64,000 bases of DNA from Incurvaria masculella (GCA_946894095.1 OX335644.1:8475595-8539594), one strand, 5' to 3'. Shown: positions 9,307 through 20,940, counted from the first letter of the stretch. The notes: generated from the letters alone by a model not told the origin. Program-made: numbers and translations.

Positions 9307-11075
9307 GTATTCTGGTAATCTTGGAAACAATTTAAGGAAGGTTAAATTGACTTGAAGGTATTTAAGGACATACATGATATATCTATATCTATAAAGCACG
9401 CTCAATAAATACATTCCACAAGCTTGCTAAATTTCAAGTTCACAGCGGGAACTAAAAACTAAGCATGGATATATCCTTGACACCAAACCACTCCGGCTGC
9501 TAAGCTCTCCGTTCTCCACGAGCACACCGCACGAGAGTAGTGGGAGGCGTGCCCGGAGGAAGCGGGCGGCGGGCGGGGAGGCGAGGGGGGCACAGTGGGG
9601 GATTAGCCGTCATCGTCGGCAGTAATCGATGGCGCACAGTAAGTGCATTCTTAGGTAGTGGGTCGCGGGGCCGGAATGCGGCGGCAACGGTGCGCCAATC
9701 TCGCAGCTATGCGGCGAGTGCAACGTGCAGCCTACGGTGGGGGAGACGAGCGGGCCCGCGCGCGGATCTGGCTTGGCGACGGCATTCAAATTATGTGGGC
9801 CCGCTGACGAAACGGCGCATCGTCTGCTCCATTGTTGTAGAGCAGACCAGATAGCGCACTAGAAAGCACTTAAAACACTGCAGGCCTTACGCACGATTTA
9901 TTTCATACAGTTACTTTAACATTATATATTATTATGAAATGATTATTATAGATTAAAAAAGCTTATATTATTTAGGTTTTCCTTATGACTTTGAAACAAC
10001 TCAAAACTCATAATCAGCTGACAGATAAGACCAAATCCATACAAAATGTATTTAAATGTCCAGATGGAAATGTCATGTTTTACACAAATATTGATAAATA
10101 TAGAAATTGTCACGTATTTGCAAAATAATAATCTGAACAGCGCTGTAGCCAGGATTTTGTTGCAGGCCAGGGATTATTGTCCACACATTTTTACAAGCAA
10201 TCACATTTGGGTTTGCTGACGAACAATTTTGATTAAATAAACGATTATAATTTTGCTCTTTGGCGACTAATCGACTTTGATTTTTAAATCACCTCCATGG
10301 GCTGCGTCTACGGGTTACATGACATCAAAGCGAATATACTGCTGGCCAGCTTATAACGCTGGGTATTTATTGTGTGGCGTCAGTTATCTTATACCATACC
10401 TAATGATTCTTATCTCGTAAACATTACGCACGAAGATAAAAACTTGTTTATCGCAAATCGATAGACAATATCAACACAGTAATTCCGGCAATGCGTCACT
10501 TTCTATGAAGTGTTGGTGGTATATAACCGTGTCCTAAGGGGTGGTGATACCAGGTAAAACCCATTCGTACCAAGAACAATTTATGATAGTCCTTTGATAT
10601 ATTTATCTTTAAACCATATTAAATTAACAGAGATCGACCACTTGTTTCTTTAAATGTTTTCACCAAACACTAAATAAAATAGGGCCGAAAATGTTCAGCA
10701 ATATTTTATCTCGTTCCGCCTACGCGAACGCCGCCGCCTCCCAAAACACGCACACGAGCAGAGAACAGGAGGCCTATCGGCTTATAAAACTTGCTTTGTA
10801 GGGGATACCTGGTGAGGATTGGGACAGCATTTTTAAACCGGCCTGTTGGAATGGAAAAATATCCAATATTTTTGTCAGGACTCACAAAATCTGCTTAGTG
10901 ACTCGGATAGACGAGGCCAGTAGGGTAGGCAATCCAGTAATTATTGATGGACCTAGTTGTCGCTTCACAATTCCAGGGCCAGTCAAGTTGCGGCTTACTT
11001 GGCTACCTAGCCCACATTGCCTACTGTACTTTCCTCGAGAGTATCATCCATTAGAGCTGTAAGAACATATTATAT
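9307..11075. other. Interval with a CpG island, otherwise unremarkable
   Basis: Bases 9480-9850 are CpG-rich. Within this, ATGGCGCACA at 9629 is followed by GTAAGT, a start-plus-donor pattern with weak support. The 104-codon frame at 9540 is G/R-rich and not convincing. From 9850 to 11075 the sequence is AT-rich with no recognised element. Confidence 0.35.
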
Positions 11076-11079
11076 ACAG

Positions 11080-12200
11080 GGTCCGTCACTCAAACTGTTA
11101 CTAACTTCACACTGCTTCTATTTTCAAAATCATAATGACAGCGCGCCAAATTTTGGTGAAATGTCACTTTGTTTCATTGTTTTAAATGGGTGAAAAGAGC
11201 GGCAACAACTTTAAATTTTAACAATTTTGCAATGAATATTAAACGTAACAATGTGATCGTTTTGCATTTGGCGGGAAAATGACAACAAGTCGTCGTTCGG
11301 GAACTCCGACATTCACGTGTGAACAAAATGTTAGTGCATCGAACCATTGAGCGTTATAAAGAAACCGGGGGCATTGCTAAACGGCATGGAGGCGGTCATC
11401 CAAAAACAGCAACATCACGTGATATGGTTTGAATGTGAAGGCTCGAATTCAAAGAAATCCTCGCCAGGGTGCTGCAAAATTTGCGAAAAATCTGAAAGTA
11501 TCCGACTCAAGTATTCGGCGCATACTAAAACTGGTACTGAAGCACTACAAGATACAAAAAGTACAGCATCTTACTTCATCGCAGAAGGCAGTCCGACTAC
11601 AAAAAGCTCGAGCACTAAAACCCTTGCTCGGACATGGCGATCATCATGGCTTTTTCTGATGAAAATGTTTTTACTGTCAACAAACAAAAGGATCGTGTTT
11701 GGCTGCAGGGCAATTCCAACGAGAATTTAGACGATAGGGTTTCCGTTCTTGAGCAAGCGTTCTGTTATGGTCTGGGCTGCAGTGACCGCAAATAGTTGCC
11801 CTCCACTCGTGTTTATCGAGAAGGGCGTCAAAGTGAACCAGCAGGTGTACCAGCAAAAGGTGTTAAATGATGCGCTCATACCATGGGCACGTAAGCAACT
11901 CTATACGAACAGCTGGACGGTCCAATAAGACTCCACATCGTCACACAAAGCTCCCCTGACACATTTTTTTACAGAACCACGTTCCTCGGTTCATTTCTTC
12001 AGAACAGTGGCCTCCCTACTCTCCAGACTTGAATCCAATGGACTGTTTTCAGTTCAGTCGTCTGCTGCGTATGAACGTGGCGGCTGCCTCCTTGACAACG
12101 GGCTGAAAGATCAGCTCGAAACGTCGGAGAATGTCTCCTCCCGCCGCGTGAAAAGCCGTAAATTTTCGACGAGCGCGGTAATCTCAAAAGTACTCCCATG
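11080..12200 (+). pseudogene. Decayed Tc1/mariner-superfamily transposase gene
   Basis: The reading frame begins at the ATG at 11232 and is broken by frameshifts and stops, so it is dead. The pieces appear in transposase order. First is a helix-turn-helix part ending in RYKETGGIAKRHGGGHPKT. Next is a second DNA-binding part (RIQRNPRQGAAKFAKNLKVS, SIRRILK) at 11430-11540. A catalytic-core block with HLTSSQKAVRLQKARAL and FSDENVFTV follows at about 11570-11690. Last comes a degraded SVMVW region and a PYSPDLNPMD block near 12015-12040, whose last residue would be the third catalytic Asp. After about 12060 similarity is lost. The left end is near 11080 (CAGGGTCCGTCACTCAAACT). The layout resembles IS630/Tc1-mariner members of the DDxD type; subfamily not assigned. 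Confidence 0.8.
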
Positions 12201-12204
12201 CCTG

Positions 12205-12252
12205 TTCACCTGACGAGTTAATTTATCAGGGTAACCCCTAACCTAACCTAAC
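12205..12252 (+). repeat. Transposon-terminus-like motif joined to TTAGG repeats
   Basis: CGAGTTAATTTATCAGGGTA matches the left end of the 4790-5612 element and is followed at once by CCTAACCTAACCTAAC, the complement of TTAGG repeats. Confidence 0.5.
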
Positions 12253-13314
12253 ATTTGTATGGGTTATCAAATGTTTCAAATCAAAATGTTTTGTTTCAAA
12301 ATTTCATAAATAAAAGATCTCTAAATCTATCCACTCGCAGTCTCACATGAATTTGAACCGCGAAAACACACTCGTATTTTTAAATGAGTACGCCCGACAG
12401 TTTTACGGCATTGCAGTATCCAGCGAGCGTGAAGGGAGCGCCAGACGTTTGGTGTAGTTAGGACTAATAAAATTTACTGGTCAGGCCGCAAACAAATTAC
12501 CCTAGGCGATTTCACCATCGCAGTCGACCTAACGACGTACACTGTAGCTGTCTGTACACTGATGCCTCAGTACATTATATTGAACGGATAGCCCAATTTA
12601 CGCGATAACATTTTGAAATACTTTCATAAACATAATGTCCAACTTCAATCAAACATTTTTGGAAATTAAATCAGCACGATTTTACTTCAGAGAAAAGTCA
12701 CACCGATGCACTCAGAGGGGACTCAGATAGCAGTTTAGTAACTGCTAAAAAAAATTAATACAGTCACAAAATTTATTAGAAACCGGTGAAGTAACAGATC
12801 ATCGTGTGAGTTCAGGCAACGATCGAGTAAGGTAATGTTTAGACTCTTCCAAATTATCCTTTAATTTTGGGCACATAGTGAATGATTTTAATGACAGGTC
12901 GTATACCGTTGGAGACGGCGTAAACTGGAAACCTTAAAAAAGAAAGCTTTCAATTCCTGTCAGTTTTTTTAAAGAATTAATAAATTAAGATTTTTGCTCG
13001 TTCTGGAACTTTTTTTTAAAATGATATTTTTTTAGTACAAGGATGCATCTTAAAATCCAATACGTTTGATTTCGTGCGCACAAAATCATAAACAAGAATG
13101 TTATTAGGGTTTAAAGCAGGGATTTTGGTAATTTTCAAAAATAAAGAAACAAAATCGTGCCTCGATACCACGTGACATTTCACAAAAGTTATTATGGGTC
13201 AAAACCTTGCAAATGACCCCACTTACCTGCAAAAAAAATATTGATCGATGTGCCGAACACCCTGTATTTGCCTGTAATTTGTTTGGTTGGTTAGTAGTTT
13301 CACTGACCAAAGAA
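12253..13314. other. Interval without recognised features
   Basis: AT-rich sequence with short chance frames only. No repeat match was found elsewhere in the window. Confidence 0.45.
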
Positions 13315-13570
13315 AGGAGGTAGTTTTAGAAAATTGGCGAGAGTAAGTGCTAGCGAGCTAGATGTCATATCTCTTCAAAAAGCGAAAAAAGGGAACCTTA
13401 TGGTCTGGCTCTGGCTGGTGTCTGTCGGTCACACGCATTTTGTCCTAATTGTTCTAATTTTTAACGGTTGTTTGAACATTCTGAAAAAAAAAGCATTATA
13501 GGTGCACTTAGCTGTGTAGTTGTGCACCAACTAATTACCTTTGCTCAAAACGTACTTTTTGAGAAAAAGC
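13315..13570 (+). repeat. Dispersed repeat Q, copy 1
   Basis: It contains AAAAAAGGGAACCTTATGG, TGGTGTCTGTCGGTCACACG, GTTGTGCACCAACTAATTAC and TTTGCTCAAAACGTACTTTT. The same blocks occur in inverse order at 52100-52330. There is no coding potential. Confidence 0.6.
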
Positions 13571-14480
13571 AAGATTAAACTTTGTATGAAATTGAAAAAT
13601 CTCTCGTAGTAGTCTCGTAGTGATATTGCCAACATAACCCATGTCCATATCCAGCAGTGACGGGACCCTCGACACGTGAACACGTTCACGCTTGACCGGT
13701 TTTTAATCTGAGGACACACCCAAACCAATGGGGCCGTAGAAGTTGATGTTTCCGGAAGCCTAAAAACTGTTGGAATTCAACGGCGGAAGTATCGTCCAGC
13801 GGTTAGAGATTTCACCTCTATCCTCCGTGGATTTCACACTCACTGTACGCAAGCCTTCCTAAAGATCGAAATGATGATATCTATTAATACACTTGCATGT
13901 TCAAAATATAGTATCTTTTAGTATGAGTTGTAAATTTCACTGTTTTACAACGCAATCGTATGACATATGAGAATGTTTAATTTTAACAACCACCATATTT
14001 ACCCACACATTTTTATGTATAAAATAAATTAACCGAGAGCCACGTCTGTACGTTCTCGTCGAGGTTTTCGTTTTATTTTTTATAAAAAAAACCTCGTTGT
14101 TTATGTACAATATGCACGCTATCCGCTGATTTATTCAATGTGCAAAATATCAGAAAAAAAATTCTTAATTTGACTAAGGAAACAGGCACGAGCCATTGTC
14201 TGGAACTTGATCACCTCATGGCATGTATGGGACTTGCCGCCGGAGCAGGTTGAATCTATAGCGCCGTCAGTGCGGGGCGCGCTCAGCGTTGTATGAAATG
14301 AGTTCAGCATTCCAGCCGCCGCGCCGCGGTCGCCATCACCTCCATCGCAATTTGTATCTCGTCCCCGCTGCAGCCAATTATCTAAGTCTCGTGTTAATGG
14401 CCCTTCGGAAGATTATCCGGATAGTCTCGGCCAAGAAATTCCTGGCGGATTCGCGTTTGGAGTCGGTGCGCTCGTAGAAA
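13571..14480. repeat. Interval including a family Z repeat (about 13960-14222)
   Basis: GAGAGCCACGTCTGTACGTT at about 14035 and GAAACAGGCACGAGCCATTG at about 14180 recur inverted at 30730-30870, and partly at 18600-18670. The tract 13815-13860 (TCGTCCAGCGGTTAGAG) has a faint tRNA-like look. The GC-rich block at 14230-14460 shows no gene. Confidence 0.45.
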
Positions 14481-14499
14481 ACTATTTTAAAACCTTTGT

Positions 14500-14812
14500 G
14501 AGTGAGTCACTGTTTTCCAACCTTTGTAAGTCACTATTTTCAAACCTTTGTGAGTCAGTGACGTGCAGTCCGTCTTGTTGAAGACGCACAACTCATCGTT
14601 GGGCTGGAGTCTCTGAGCCACAGACGGTTTGTAGGCTCGCTCAGTCTGTTCTTTTGGTGTACGCCAGATCACAGACAGACCCTCCCCTAAGTGGCATTCG
14701 ACGACGCTCATAGGCTTTCAAACTTTCTTGGCGGCTGAAAAACCACGCTTTCCGGCCAGGTTCTTCTTCACACCTTAGTTGAAGTACCCCAGGTTATATT
14801 TAGGAAAAAATA
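14500..14812 (-). mobile_element. 3' end of a non-LTR retrotransposon, family V
   Basis: On the minus strand the sequence reads PKYNLGYFN, a stop, then GVKKNLAGKRGF. This is a degraded version of the C-terminal motif of a known insect non-LTR type (compare 43905-44500, which retains KCNLGSFKYGVKKHLAGRHG). After it comes a 3' UTR with a GGTGTACGCCAGATC-like motif shared with 22690-22860 and 51640-51780. Confidence 0.55.
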
Positions 14813-14826
14813 TTGGTTGATTAAGT

Positions 14827-15210
14827 CGGTCGCCGTTGTTCAGAAGTTGAAGGTTGCCCAGCGAGCAATGGAACGAGCCATGATGGGAATATCGCTACGG
14901 GATATGGTGCGTAACGAGGCAATCCGTCTACGTACCAGAGTAGTCGATATTGGACGCCGGGTGGCTAAGCTCAAGTGGTAGTGGGCTGGCCATGTCAGCC
15001 GAAGAGACGACGACCGTTGGAGTAACCGTGTCCTACACTGGCGGCCGTGGACAGGAAAACGGAGTGTGGGAAGACCACCCATCAGTGGGGGGGACGACAT
15101 CAAGTGCGTCGGCGGAAAGCAGTGGTTCCGTACCGCTCAGGGCCGGGAGGACTGGAGAAAAATTGGAGAGGAGTATGTCCAGCAGCCAAACACGCTGACT
15201 GACTGACTGA
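14827..15210 (+). pseudogene. RTE-clade retrotransposon 3' end, copy 1
   Basis: This is the C-terminal part of an RTE-type ORF, 5'-truncated. It reads KVAQRAMERAMMGISLRD, RTRVVDIGRRVAKLKW, then an in-frame TAG, then WAGHVSRRDDDRWSNRVLHW, and ends near GREDWRKIG. A (TGAC)n tail follows at 15197-15210, typical of RTE elements. The W-x-R-P and SVGRPP blocks are present, though the A-R-W-x-D-D segment is degraded. It is about 90% identical by eye to 53012-53574. Confidence 0.85.
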
Positions 15211-15940
15211 AGTCGACATAAGGTGCCAGATACAATTTACTGATATGCATTTGGTGCTTACGGTACCGGTGCGGTGGCGTGTCTCCCGTCCCGAGTCAGA
15301 CGGCTCGCTAACGGCCCCGCGCAAACGGCGCGGTATGCGCGGCGACTCCCGCGTGACGGGAGCTCGCACGAGCGCATTTTTCTCGGAACAGACAGCGCAC
15401 TCGGCGGCTCCGCTGCGGAAGAGGCGGGGGAGGGGGGCGCACTGGACGCATAGAGTATTGAATACTTTGGAGACTTGGATACCTGAATGTGAACGTTTTT
15501 CTGAAGTCGATTACAGTAAAGCCTTTAGTTGTTAAACATTAAAAAAATACTGAGCTTATAGAACGTACCTTTACGAAGGTATACATTCCCATTTTGTCCA
15601 AAACACTAGTATAATCATCGAAATAAAAATATTTCTAAAAGGACCTTTTTTACCTTTCAAAGGCATTTTTTCTGTTATCTTTCTATTTAGAAGAATGAAA
15701 TAAAAAAAATTATACCTTTCAGCCATAACGAGGTACACATCCCCCTTGCTGTTAAAACATCTTGTAAATTCAGGAATTTCACAAAATCAAACTAGTCGTT
15801 CGGGAAACGAGTGTTCTTGCTGGTCTTTGGAGCGGGGACGGAGCGTGCGTACCCTCCCGATGACATGATGGCACTGGCTAGATTCCGCCGCGCGTATTCT
15901 TGACTTTGCGCTATGGTATATAGGCGCCCTTAATCCGATC
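15211..15940. other. Interval with a CpG-rich block, no gene recognised
   Basis: Bases 15270-15450 are CpG-rich. The 96-codon frame there is R/S-rich and has no recognised domain. The sequence from 15540 to 15940 is AT-rich. Confidence 0.4.
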
Positions 15941-15944
15941 ATAT

Positions 15945-16250
15945 GAAGCGGGAATATCGGGACAAGGGCAACGGTTGCCAGAGGTCATGGGTTCAATCCC
16001 CGCCCCGTTCAAGCACCACTCTCTTTGTCTTTCGTCAATGGATTGGCACCTGGTTCGAATGTTGATATTCAATGAACTTTATTGCTCTAGAAAATGAATC
16101 GTTCTGTATTTTTTCGTTTTGTGATGACCTACCTTAATTAACCAATCCCTGACGGGGCCCGCACGTTAGGTTAGGTTAGGTCTCGGGTTAGGTGAGTGCC
16201 TTCGGGAATGCGGTGCAAAATCATGACGGTGGGTACATCATGGCGATTGG
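15945..16250 (+). mobile_element. SINE fragments with tRNA-like head and TTAGG patch
   Basis: At 15960-16040 there is a tRNA-like head with a B-box (GGGTTCAATCCCCGCCCCG) and the CTCTTTGTCTTTCG linker seen in other copies. CACGTTAGGTTAGGTTAGG lies at 16168-16186. At 16195-16245 a tail fragment (TGCCTTCGGGAATGCGGTGC, ATCATGACGGTGGG) resumes. The body is deleted. Confidence 0.6.
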
Positions 16251-16319
16251 TCATTCCGGGGCACCCCATTCCGAGAACCCGCTCATCTGCTTTAGTTACT
16301 CCTTTTGACACTGATATTT

Positions 16320-16745
16320 AGCCTTGCTGACTCCTGTTCCCATTCCCACTGCTCGTACAGTTATAACCATTCCGTCTCATAATAGTCATTCCAGACGGCT
16401 AAATAGTATTCTATTTATCCAAAACGTCCGCGCTGCCCTTTTTTTTGCTTTTTGCCCATTCGAAATTTGTAATGACAATTTGGATACGATTTTTTTATTT
16501 TGCGGTCTCCTGGAGTGATGACCTTCTTTTTGCTCATTCGAAATATTCAATGACAACTTGGTCCGATTCAAGAGTTTTGCGGTATCTCGGAGTGCCAACC
16601 ATTCAGTATAGCCTTCAGGAATGAAATTATAGCCATTCCGGAGGAATGAATTTATAGCGACTCCGGGGTGGAAATATAACTATTCCGTAGTAAAAATATT
16701 AACCATTCCAAATGTTTGTGGCGTATCCGAATAACATCGCACTTT
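16320..16745. repeat. Degenerate local repeat rich in CCATTCCG
   Basis: CATTCCG/CATTCGAAAT motifs recur about every 25-85 bp. Bases 16430-16515 and 16520-16600 are two diverged copies of one unit (CCCATTCGAAATTTGTAATGAC / CTCATTCGAAATATTCAATGAC, each followed by TTTTGCGGT.TC). No gene is visible. Confidence 0.5.
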
Positions 16746-16749
16746 TTTT

Positions 16750-16818
16750 GTGTTAAATCTTTTACGATGGTACGGAACCCTTCGTGTGCGAGACCGACTC
16801 GCACTTGGTCGGTTTTTA
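16750..16818 (-). repeat. Family P repeat, left-end fragment
   Basis: The sequence GGTACGGAACCCTTCGTGTG, CGAGACCGACTCGCACTTGG is the inverse left terminus of family P. It is joined directly to the tail of a SINE (16817-17100). The same junction occurs in the opposite orientation at 32300-32315. Confidence 0.75.
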
Positions 16819-17100
16819 TATCCAACCTGACATTAATGGCTTATGACACGCAACTACGGATATGATTTTAGCCCAATACACCACATTCCCGAAGGAATTA
16901 GGTGCCATGCCAGGACCTTCCCATTATGAGCACGGCTACATTGAACTGAAGTGAAAACACGAACAAGTTTTCATTACCGCTTCGACCATCTTTTCATTCA
17001 ATGAGATGGTACCAACCCGGGCGAGCCTAGTAGGCGATTTACATGGATTCCGAACGATGGAGCAGCAAATTCTTATCGAATCTCCGATCTCTTGCCATAT
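16817..17100 (-). mobile_element. SINE, tRNA-type linker and body (minus)
   Basis: From right to left it shows the GCTCCATCGTTCGGAATCC linker remnant, GTTGGTACCATCTCATTGAA, GGTCGAAGCGGTAATGAAAA, AATGTAGCCGTGCTCATAAT, and the tail GGCACCTAATTCCTTCGGGA followed by ATCATATCCGTAGTTGCGTG. It matches 31935-32305 closely. The tRNA-like head is lost. Confidence 0.8.
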
Positions 17101-17734
17101 GTGAAAAAGCATTAAATACCTAAATACATTAAAATTAATTAGAAACGGACTCAATCTAGAGCTGTTCGTAAACACGTATAATAAAACATCACGTTAGTGC
17201 AACACATACCTGAGTATTAGTTTAACTCGGATTTGTAACTCATGCACACATTCACCAAGCGTACGCTCGAGGCTAAGCTACTTCCAACTTCATGATCCAA
17301 GTCGAGTGTGTAATGCAATCTAGCAGCACAGTGGTGCAGCGGCGGCGGGGCGGTTGCGGGGCGGTTGCGGCGGAGGTAGCGGTAGCGGCTGCGGTGGAGG
17401 CATGCGTCCGACTTCAATTAAAGAAATGCAATAAGCTTGTTTTTGCACCGCGTCTGTACTCCGGATTGCATTAGTCTTGTGAATAGTGGTCGAGGTAAGC
17501 GCTGGATGCCGGATCGAAACAATTTAATACAATTGTATCGATGAAAGTACAAGTCTAAATGATGCAATAAGGATTCAATATCTCTTCAGTGGGATTTAAC
17601 TAACGCAATGCTCCTGGATTTAAGGTTGATGAAGCTGAATGGAAAATACGGATAACTTTTCATATATGCGACCCACGGAGATCGTCGATATCCGTGTATG
17701 CGACGGGGCATTGCGAGACAACGAGATGTATACT
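17101..17734. other. Interval with a GGC-rich tract
   Basis: Bases 17336-17402 are a GCGG-rich simple repeat. The 60-66 codon frames over it on both strands are compositional. No gene is recognised. Confidence 0.4.
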
Positions 17735-18064
17735 CACTTTTATTCTCTTTCTGAGTTGGATAAGGGCATTTCGTCACGAATGCGAGCTATTCCATGGTTC
17801 AGAATCCATATAAAGCTGTAGGTCCACCTCCCCGCTTCCCCTACTAGGTGGTAGGGTAAAGCCCGCCCGGATTAGTGCCATAGAATTGGATGAAACGATG
17901 GTCGAAGCGGCTATAGAAAGTTATCCGTGTTTTCCATCCAGTTAAATATAGCTGTGCAAGTTCCGCGTATGGCACCTAATTCCTTCGAGGATGCGGTGTG
18001 TTTGGTTAATATCATGACTGGGTGTGGTATGAGCCATCCAAGTCCATTTACATAAAAAAATAAT
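17735..18064 (+). mobile_element. SINE, tRNA-type, head truncated
   Basis: The linker TTCTCTTTCTGAGTTGGATA, GGCATTTCGTCACGAATGCG and GCTATTCCATGGTTCAGAAT is followed by the full body (CTACTAGGTGGTAGGGTAAA, GATGGTCGAAGCGGCTATAG) and the tail (GGCACCTAATTCCTTCGAGG), ending in A7 at 18052-18058. The B-box region is absent. Confidence 0.8.
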
Positions 18065-19911
18065 ACCCCCGATCACGAGGCATCGGGCGTTTGACAGAGA
18101 GTCGCTGTTTTGATGATTAATAATGGTATGGGCAGAATAAGTAAGTTGTTACGTATGGGAGAAAAAAATATCTTTCAAAATGTCCAATGTTAGTAAAGTT
18201 TCTCTGAGTTAATCAAAGCAGTTGCTCAGTTTATGGCGCAACTTAGTTTAGTTTAACTACCAGAAGTTAAAGCAAAGGAAGTGGAACGAAATGTTCCATA
18301 TTATGTTCGAAGCCACGCGAGCTCTGATGTTCCGAATCTTTGGCCTTAGAAAGTCGAGTGATACACGGTAAAGGCACGTTTGTTTGCCTCACGCAGACGG
18401 AAATGTTGATTAGCAGCTTTTCGATTAGTCGAAGTGATTCACTTCCGTACAGTGCTGTCCGTTGTACACATGTTACAGGTAGTCTTTGGTTACAAGTATG
18501 TCGCCATAGCCAAATGCCACAGCTTTTGTCGGGGGGAGCTGTTTAGTTGACCATCAACTAGTTGACAATACCTTCGTCATATAGTTAAATATTTTCTTTA
18601 TTTTTTTATCTTTTGAGAGGATAATGAGGTGATCGAGTACCACACAATAACTCGTGCCTGATTCCTCACTCAAATTAAGAAATATGTTTCTGATATTTTG
18701 AACATACATATACATATAACCAGACGAAAGAATAAAACAGCGAAAAACTAAATAAACCTTTTTAGTCTTCTTATAATAATGATGAATACGTGAGCTCATA
18801 TACGAATCTAAGTAACAAATTATTAAATTGCTTTAAAAAATAATTATAACCAAATAATAATTATTTTCGTCGATTGTTTGTTTGCCGAAAAATCAAAATT
18901 AGTTCCTAACATTCGTTTAGGGTTTCAGTTTTTAAAATTAAAAGGTTCATTACATTTTACGATTTTCTGTATATATTTAATTGATATTATTTTGTTAATA
19001 AGTCTTTTAAAAAAACGAATCATGCCTTAACCATAACTTATGCAAATTGATTGTCTAAAAATGCCGTGCAAGGTAGGAGGCAAAAAATAAGGTTGAAATC
19101 ACTTTAGCGCTGTAGAATTTTGTATAAATATATACGAGGTATAAAATACGTGCAAATTTATTGCAAAATCAATGCCATGGTGATGCTAGCTTTTTTAAAA
19201 ACTTAGAACATTCTAGCATTAATAATAAAGCAGCGCTTTCGTAAGTACATATATCGCGTAGTTCGTTGTCTCAAGTCTTATTCCGGGAGATCACTTTTTT
19301 GGTCACGATAAGGTAAATGGCTGAATCTGGGTTCCGACTGGTTATTGTTGTATAATTAATATGTATCAATATTTCTAGCCAATCAGTACATTCATCAGCA
19401 AGTGCATACCAACATCTATTTTATATAGCCAACGCAACGCAACCACTTGGCACTGGCAGACCGACACATTTAACTTCAGAGGGTTGGTCTTTATTTTGTG
19501 AACCCAGTTTACAGCCATTTACGTTATCGTTACCATTTTTGTCGCGACCTCCTAGTCTATCTCGCTCTAAAGCGGAGTTAGTGCGGTTTGTGCTGCAATC
19601 TAGCAGGTATCTTGTATGACCGGGCTGTTGGCCCGGTGCGGCCCTGCGGTGTGGGGACAGAAGGGTGCGAGATATTGCTGCAGGGGTGAGGCGCGTGAAG
19701 CAGACAAATTAATTAAATCGTCGCCGTACGGGGCCGGCGGAGACGGCGGCGGCGGAGGCGGCGGGAGAGCAGATAAGTGACCGCGTTCCACCTCCACGGT
19801 TATCGACACCGACAGTCGTATCCACGGCAGGCCAGTTGAAGGCGTGTGCAATGCGAGCATCACATAATCCCGAATGCTGAATTTACATTGCTAGGTTTGT
19901 ATGGGCTAGAA
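18065..19911. other. Long interval without a recognised gene
   Basis: A family Z fragment lies at 18598-18700 (GAGGTGATCGAGTACCACAC, CTCGTGCCTGATTCCTCA). A GGC-rich tract lies at 19725-19775. The region 18800-19560 is AT-rich and shows nothing. Frames of 68-87 codons have no recognisable domain. Confidence 0.45.
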
Positions 19912-20298
19912 CAGTATTTCTCGAAGTGGGAGATAATGCCCCCTCGTGGGCGCTAGAGGCCTACAGGAGGCGGTAAAGGGCAATTGGGGGCGTTGAAGCG
20001 ATTTAGTCGGGCGATGGCTAATTTGTGTTTCTTATATTTTACAATATCTACTTTAAACTAAAATGAACAAATTATTTTGATAAATATTATTTATAATGCT
20101 TCGTTTAATTGTCCTCATTAAAACAAGGATACAAAATATAATAGTAAACTCACGTGGCTATAAATAAATTCTTAAATTAAATTTGTTGAAGTAATGATTG
20201 CGATTATCATTTCTAAGATGTAGTAAAGCTTTGCGGGGCGCTGGAAAATAATAGATTCTCAAATTGGGCGGTAGACAAAATAAGTTTCAGAACCTCTG
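19912..20298. mobile_element. Non-autonomous hAT element with a perfect 8-bp target duplication
   Basis: The 387-bp element starts CAGTATTTCTCGAAGTGGG and ends AAGTTTCAGAACCTCTG, inverted termini that fit the hAT pattern CAGnGnTTCTnAAAnT. It is bounded by GGCTAGAA at 19904-19911 and again at 20299-20306, the 8-bp duplication expected of hAT transposases. The interior has GGGCGCTAGAGG and GGGGGCGTTGAAGCG blocks and no transposase frame. It would depend on a hAT transposase from elsewhere. Confidence 0.85.
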
Positions 20299-20306
20299 GG
20301 CTAGAA

Positions 20307-20652
20307 GGCAGTTTTGTATCTACGCTCCACAAAAGAAAAACAAATAATCCGACAAGAAAAACATTATTTTCGAGTTTGCCGGCCGCGTTGCATGGAAATG
20401 ATCGATTTATCATAAAAAGTAATGTTTTTTCGTAAAGCGTAGAAAACAATGAAGTCGGTTAAAAATAATAACAGTTTTTCGAAGCTAAGATCGACTTCTA
20501 AAGTTATTCCGTTGGCACGAAACATTTTAAAATACTTATTTAAAAAAAATGCAATGATAATTTTTATTAGATTTCTCTAAATCCAATTCTTATAAAGGTA
20601 CCCCTTCTAAAAAAAATCGCTATTACGAAGTAATGCAAGCTCAAACCATTTT
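20307..20652. other. Interval without recognised features
   Basis: AT-rich. A 78-codon minus frame ends here but overlaps the hAT end and has no recognised domain. Confidence 0.45.
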
Positions 20653-20653
20653 C

Positions 20654-20940
20654 AGGGTTCCGTACCGAAAGGGTGCCAACGGAACCCTATTACTAAGACT
20701 CCGCTTTTCGTCCGTCCGGTCCGTCAGTCTGTCACAGGGTTTTATCTCATGTATCGTAATAGATAGGCAGTTGAAATTTTCAGAGAGTGTATTTATTTTG
20801 CCGCTGCACAACAAATGGGTAAAATTAAAAAATTATAACAATTAAAGGGAGACCCCATACAAAAAACTTAACTGTAAAATCATGTACGATGGTACGGAAC
20901 CCTTCGTGTGCGAGTCCAACTCGCACTTGGCGGGTTTTTT
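20654..20940 (-). repeat. Family P repeat, copy 3 (full length)
   Basis: The right terminus is AGGGTTCCGTACCGAAAGGG. Next come the TCCGTCCG-rich block, ACAGGGTTTTATCTCATGTA and TTTATTTTGCCGCTGCACAA. The left terminus is ATGGTACGGAACCCTTCGTG, GTCCAACTCGCACTTGGCGG. It shows both terminal inverted GGGTTCCGTACC blocks. Confidence 0.8.

Noticed and set aside
9629..9643. ATGGCGCACA plus GTAAGT as a first exon
   Set aside because: No in-frame upstream stop analysis or initiator supports it as well as the 60689 site does, so it was kept only as a note.
13815..13860. tRNA gene suggested by TCGTCCAGCGGTTAG
   Set aside because: The cloverleaf cannot be completed: there is no B-box GGTTC and no acceptor pairing.
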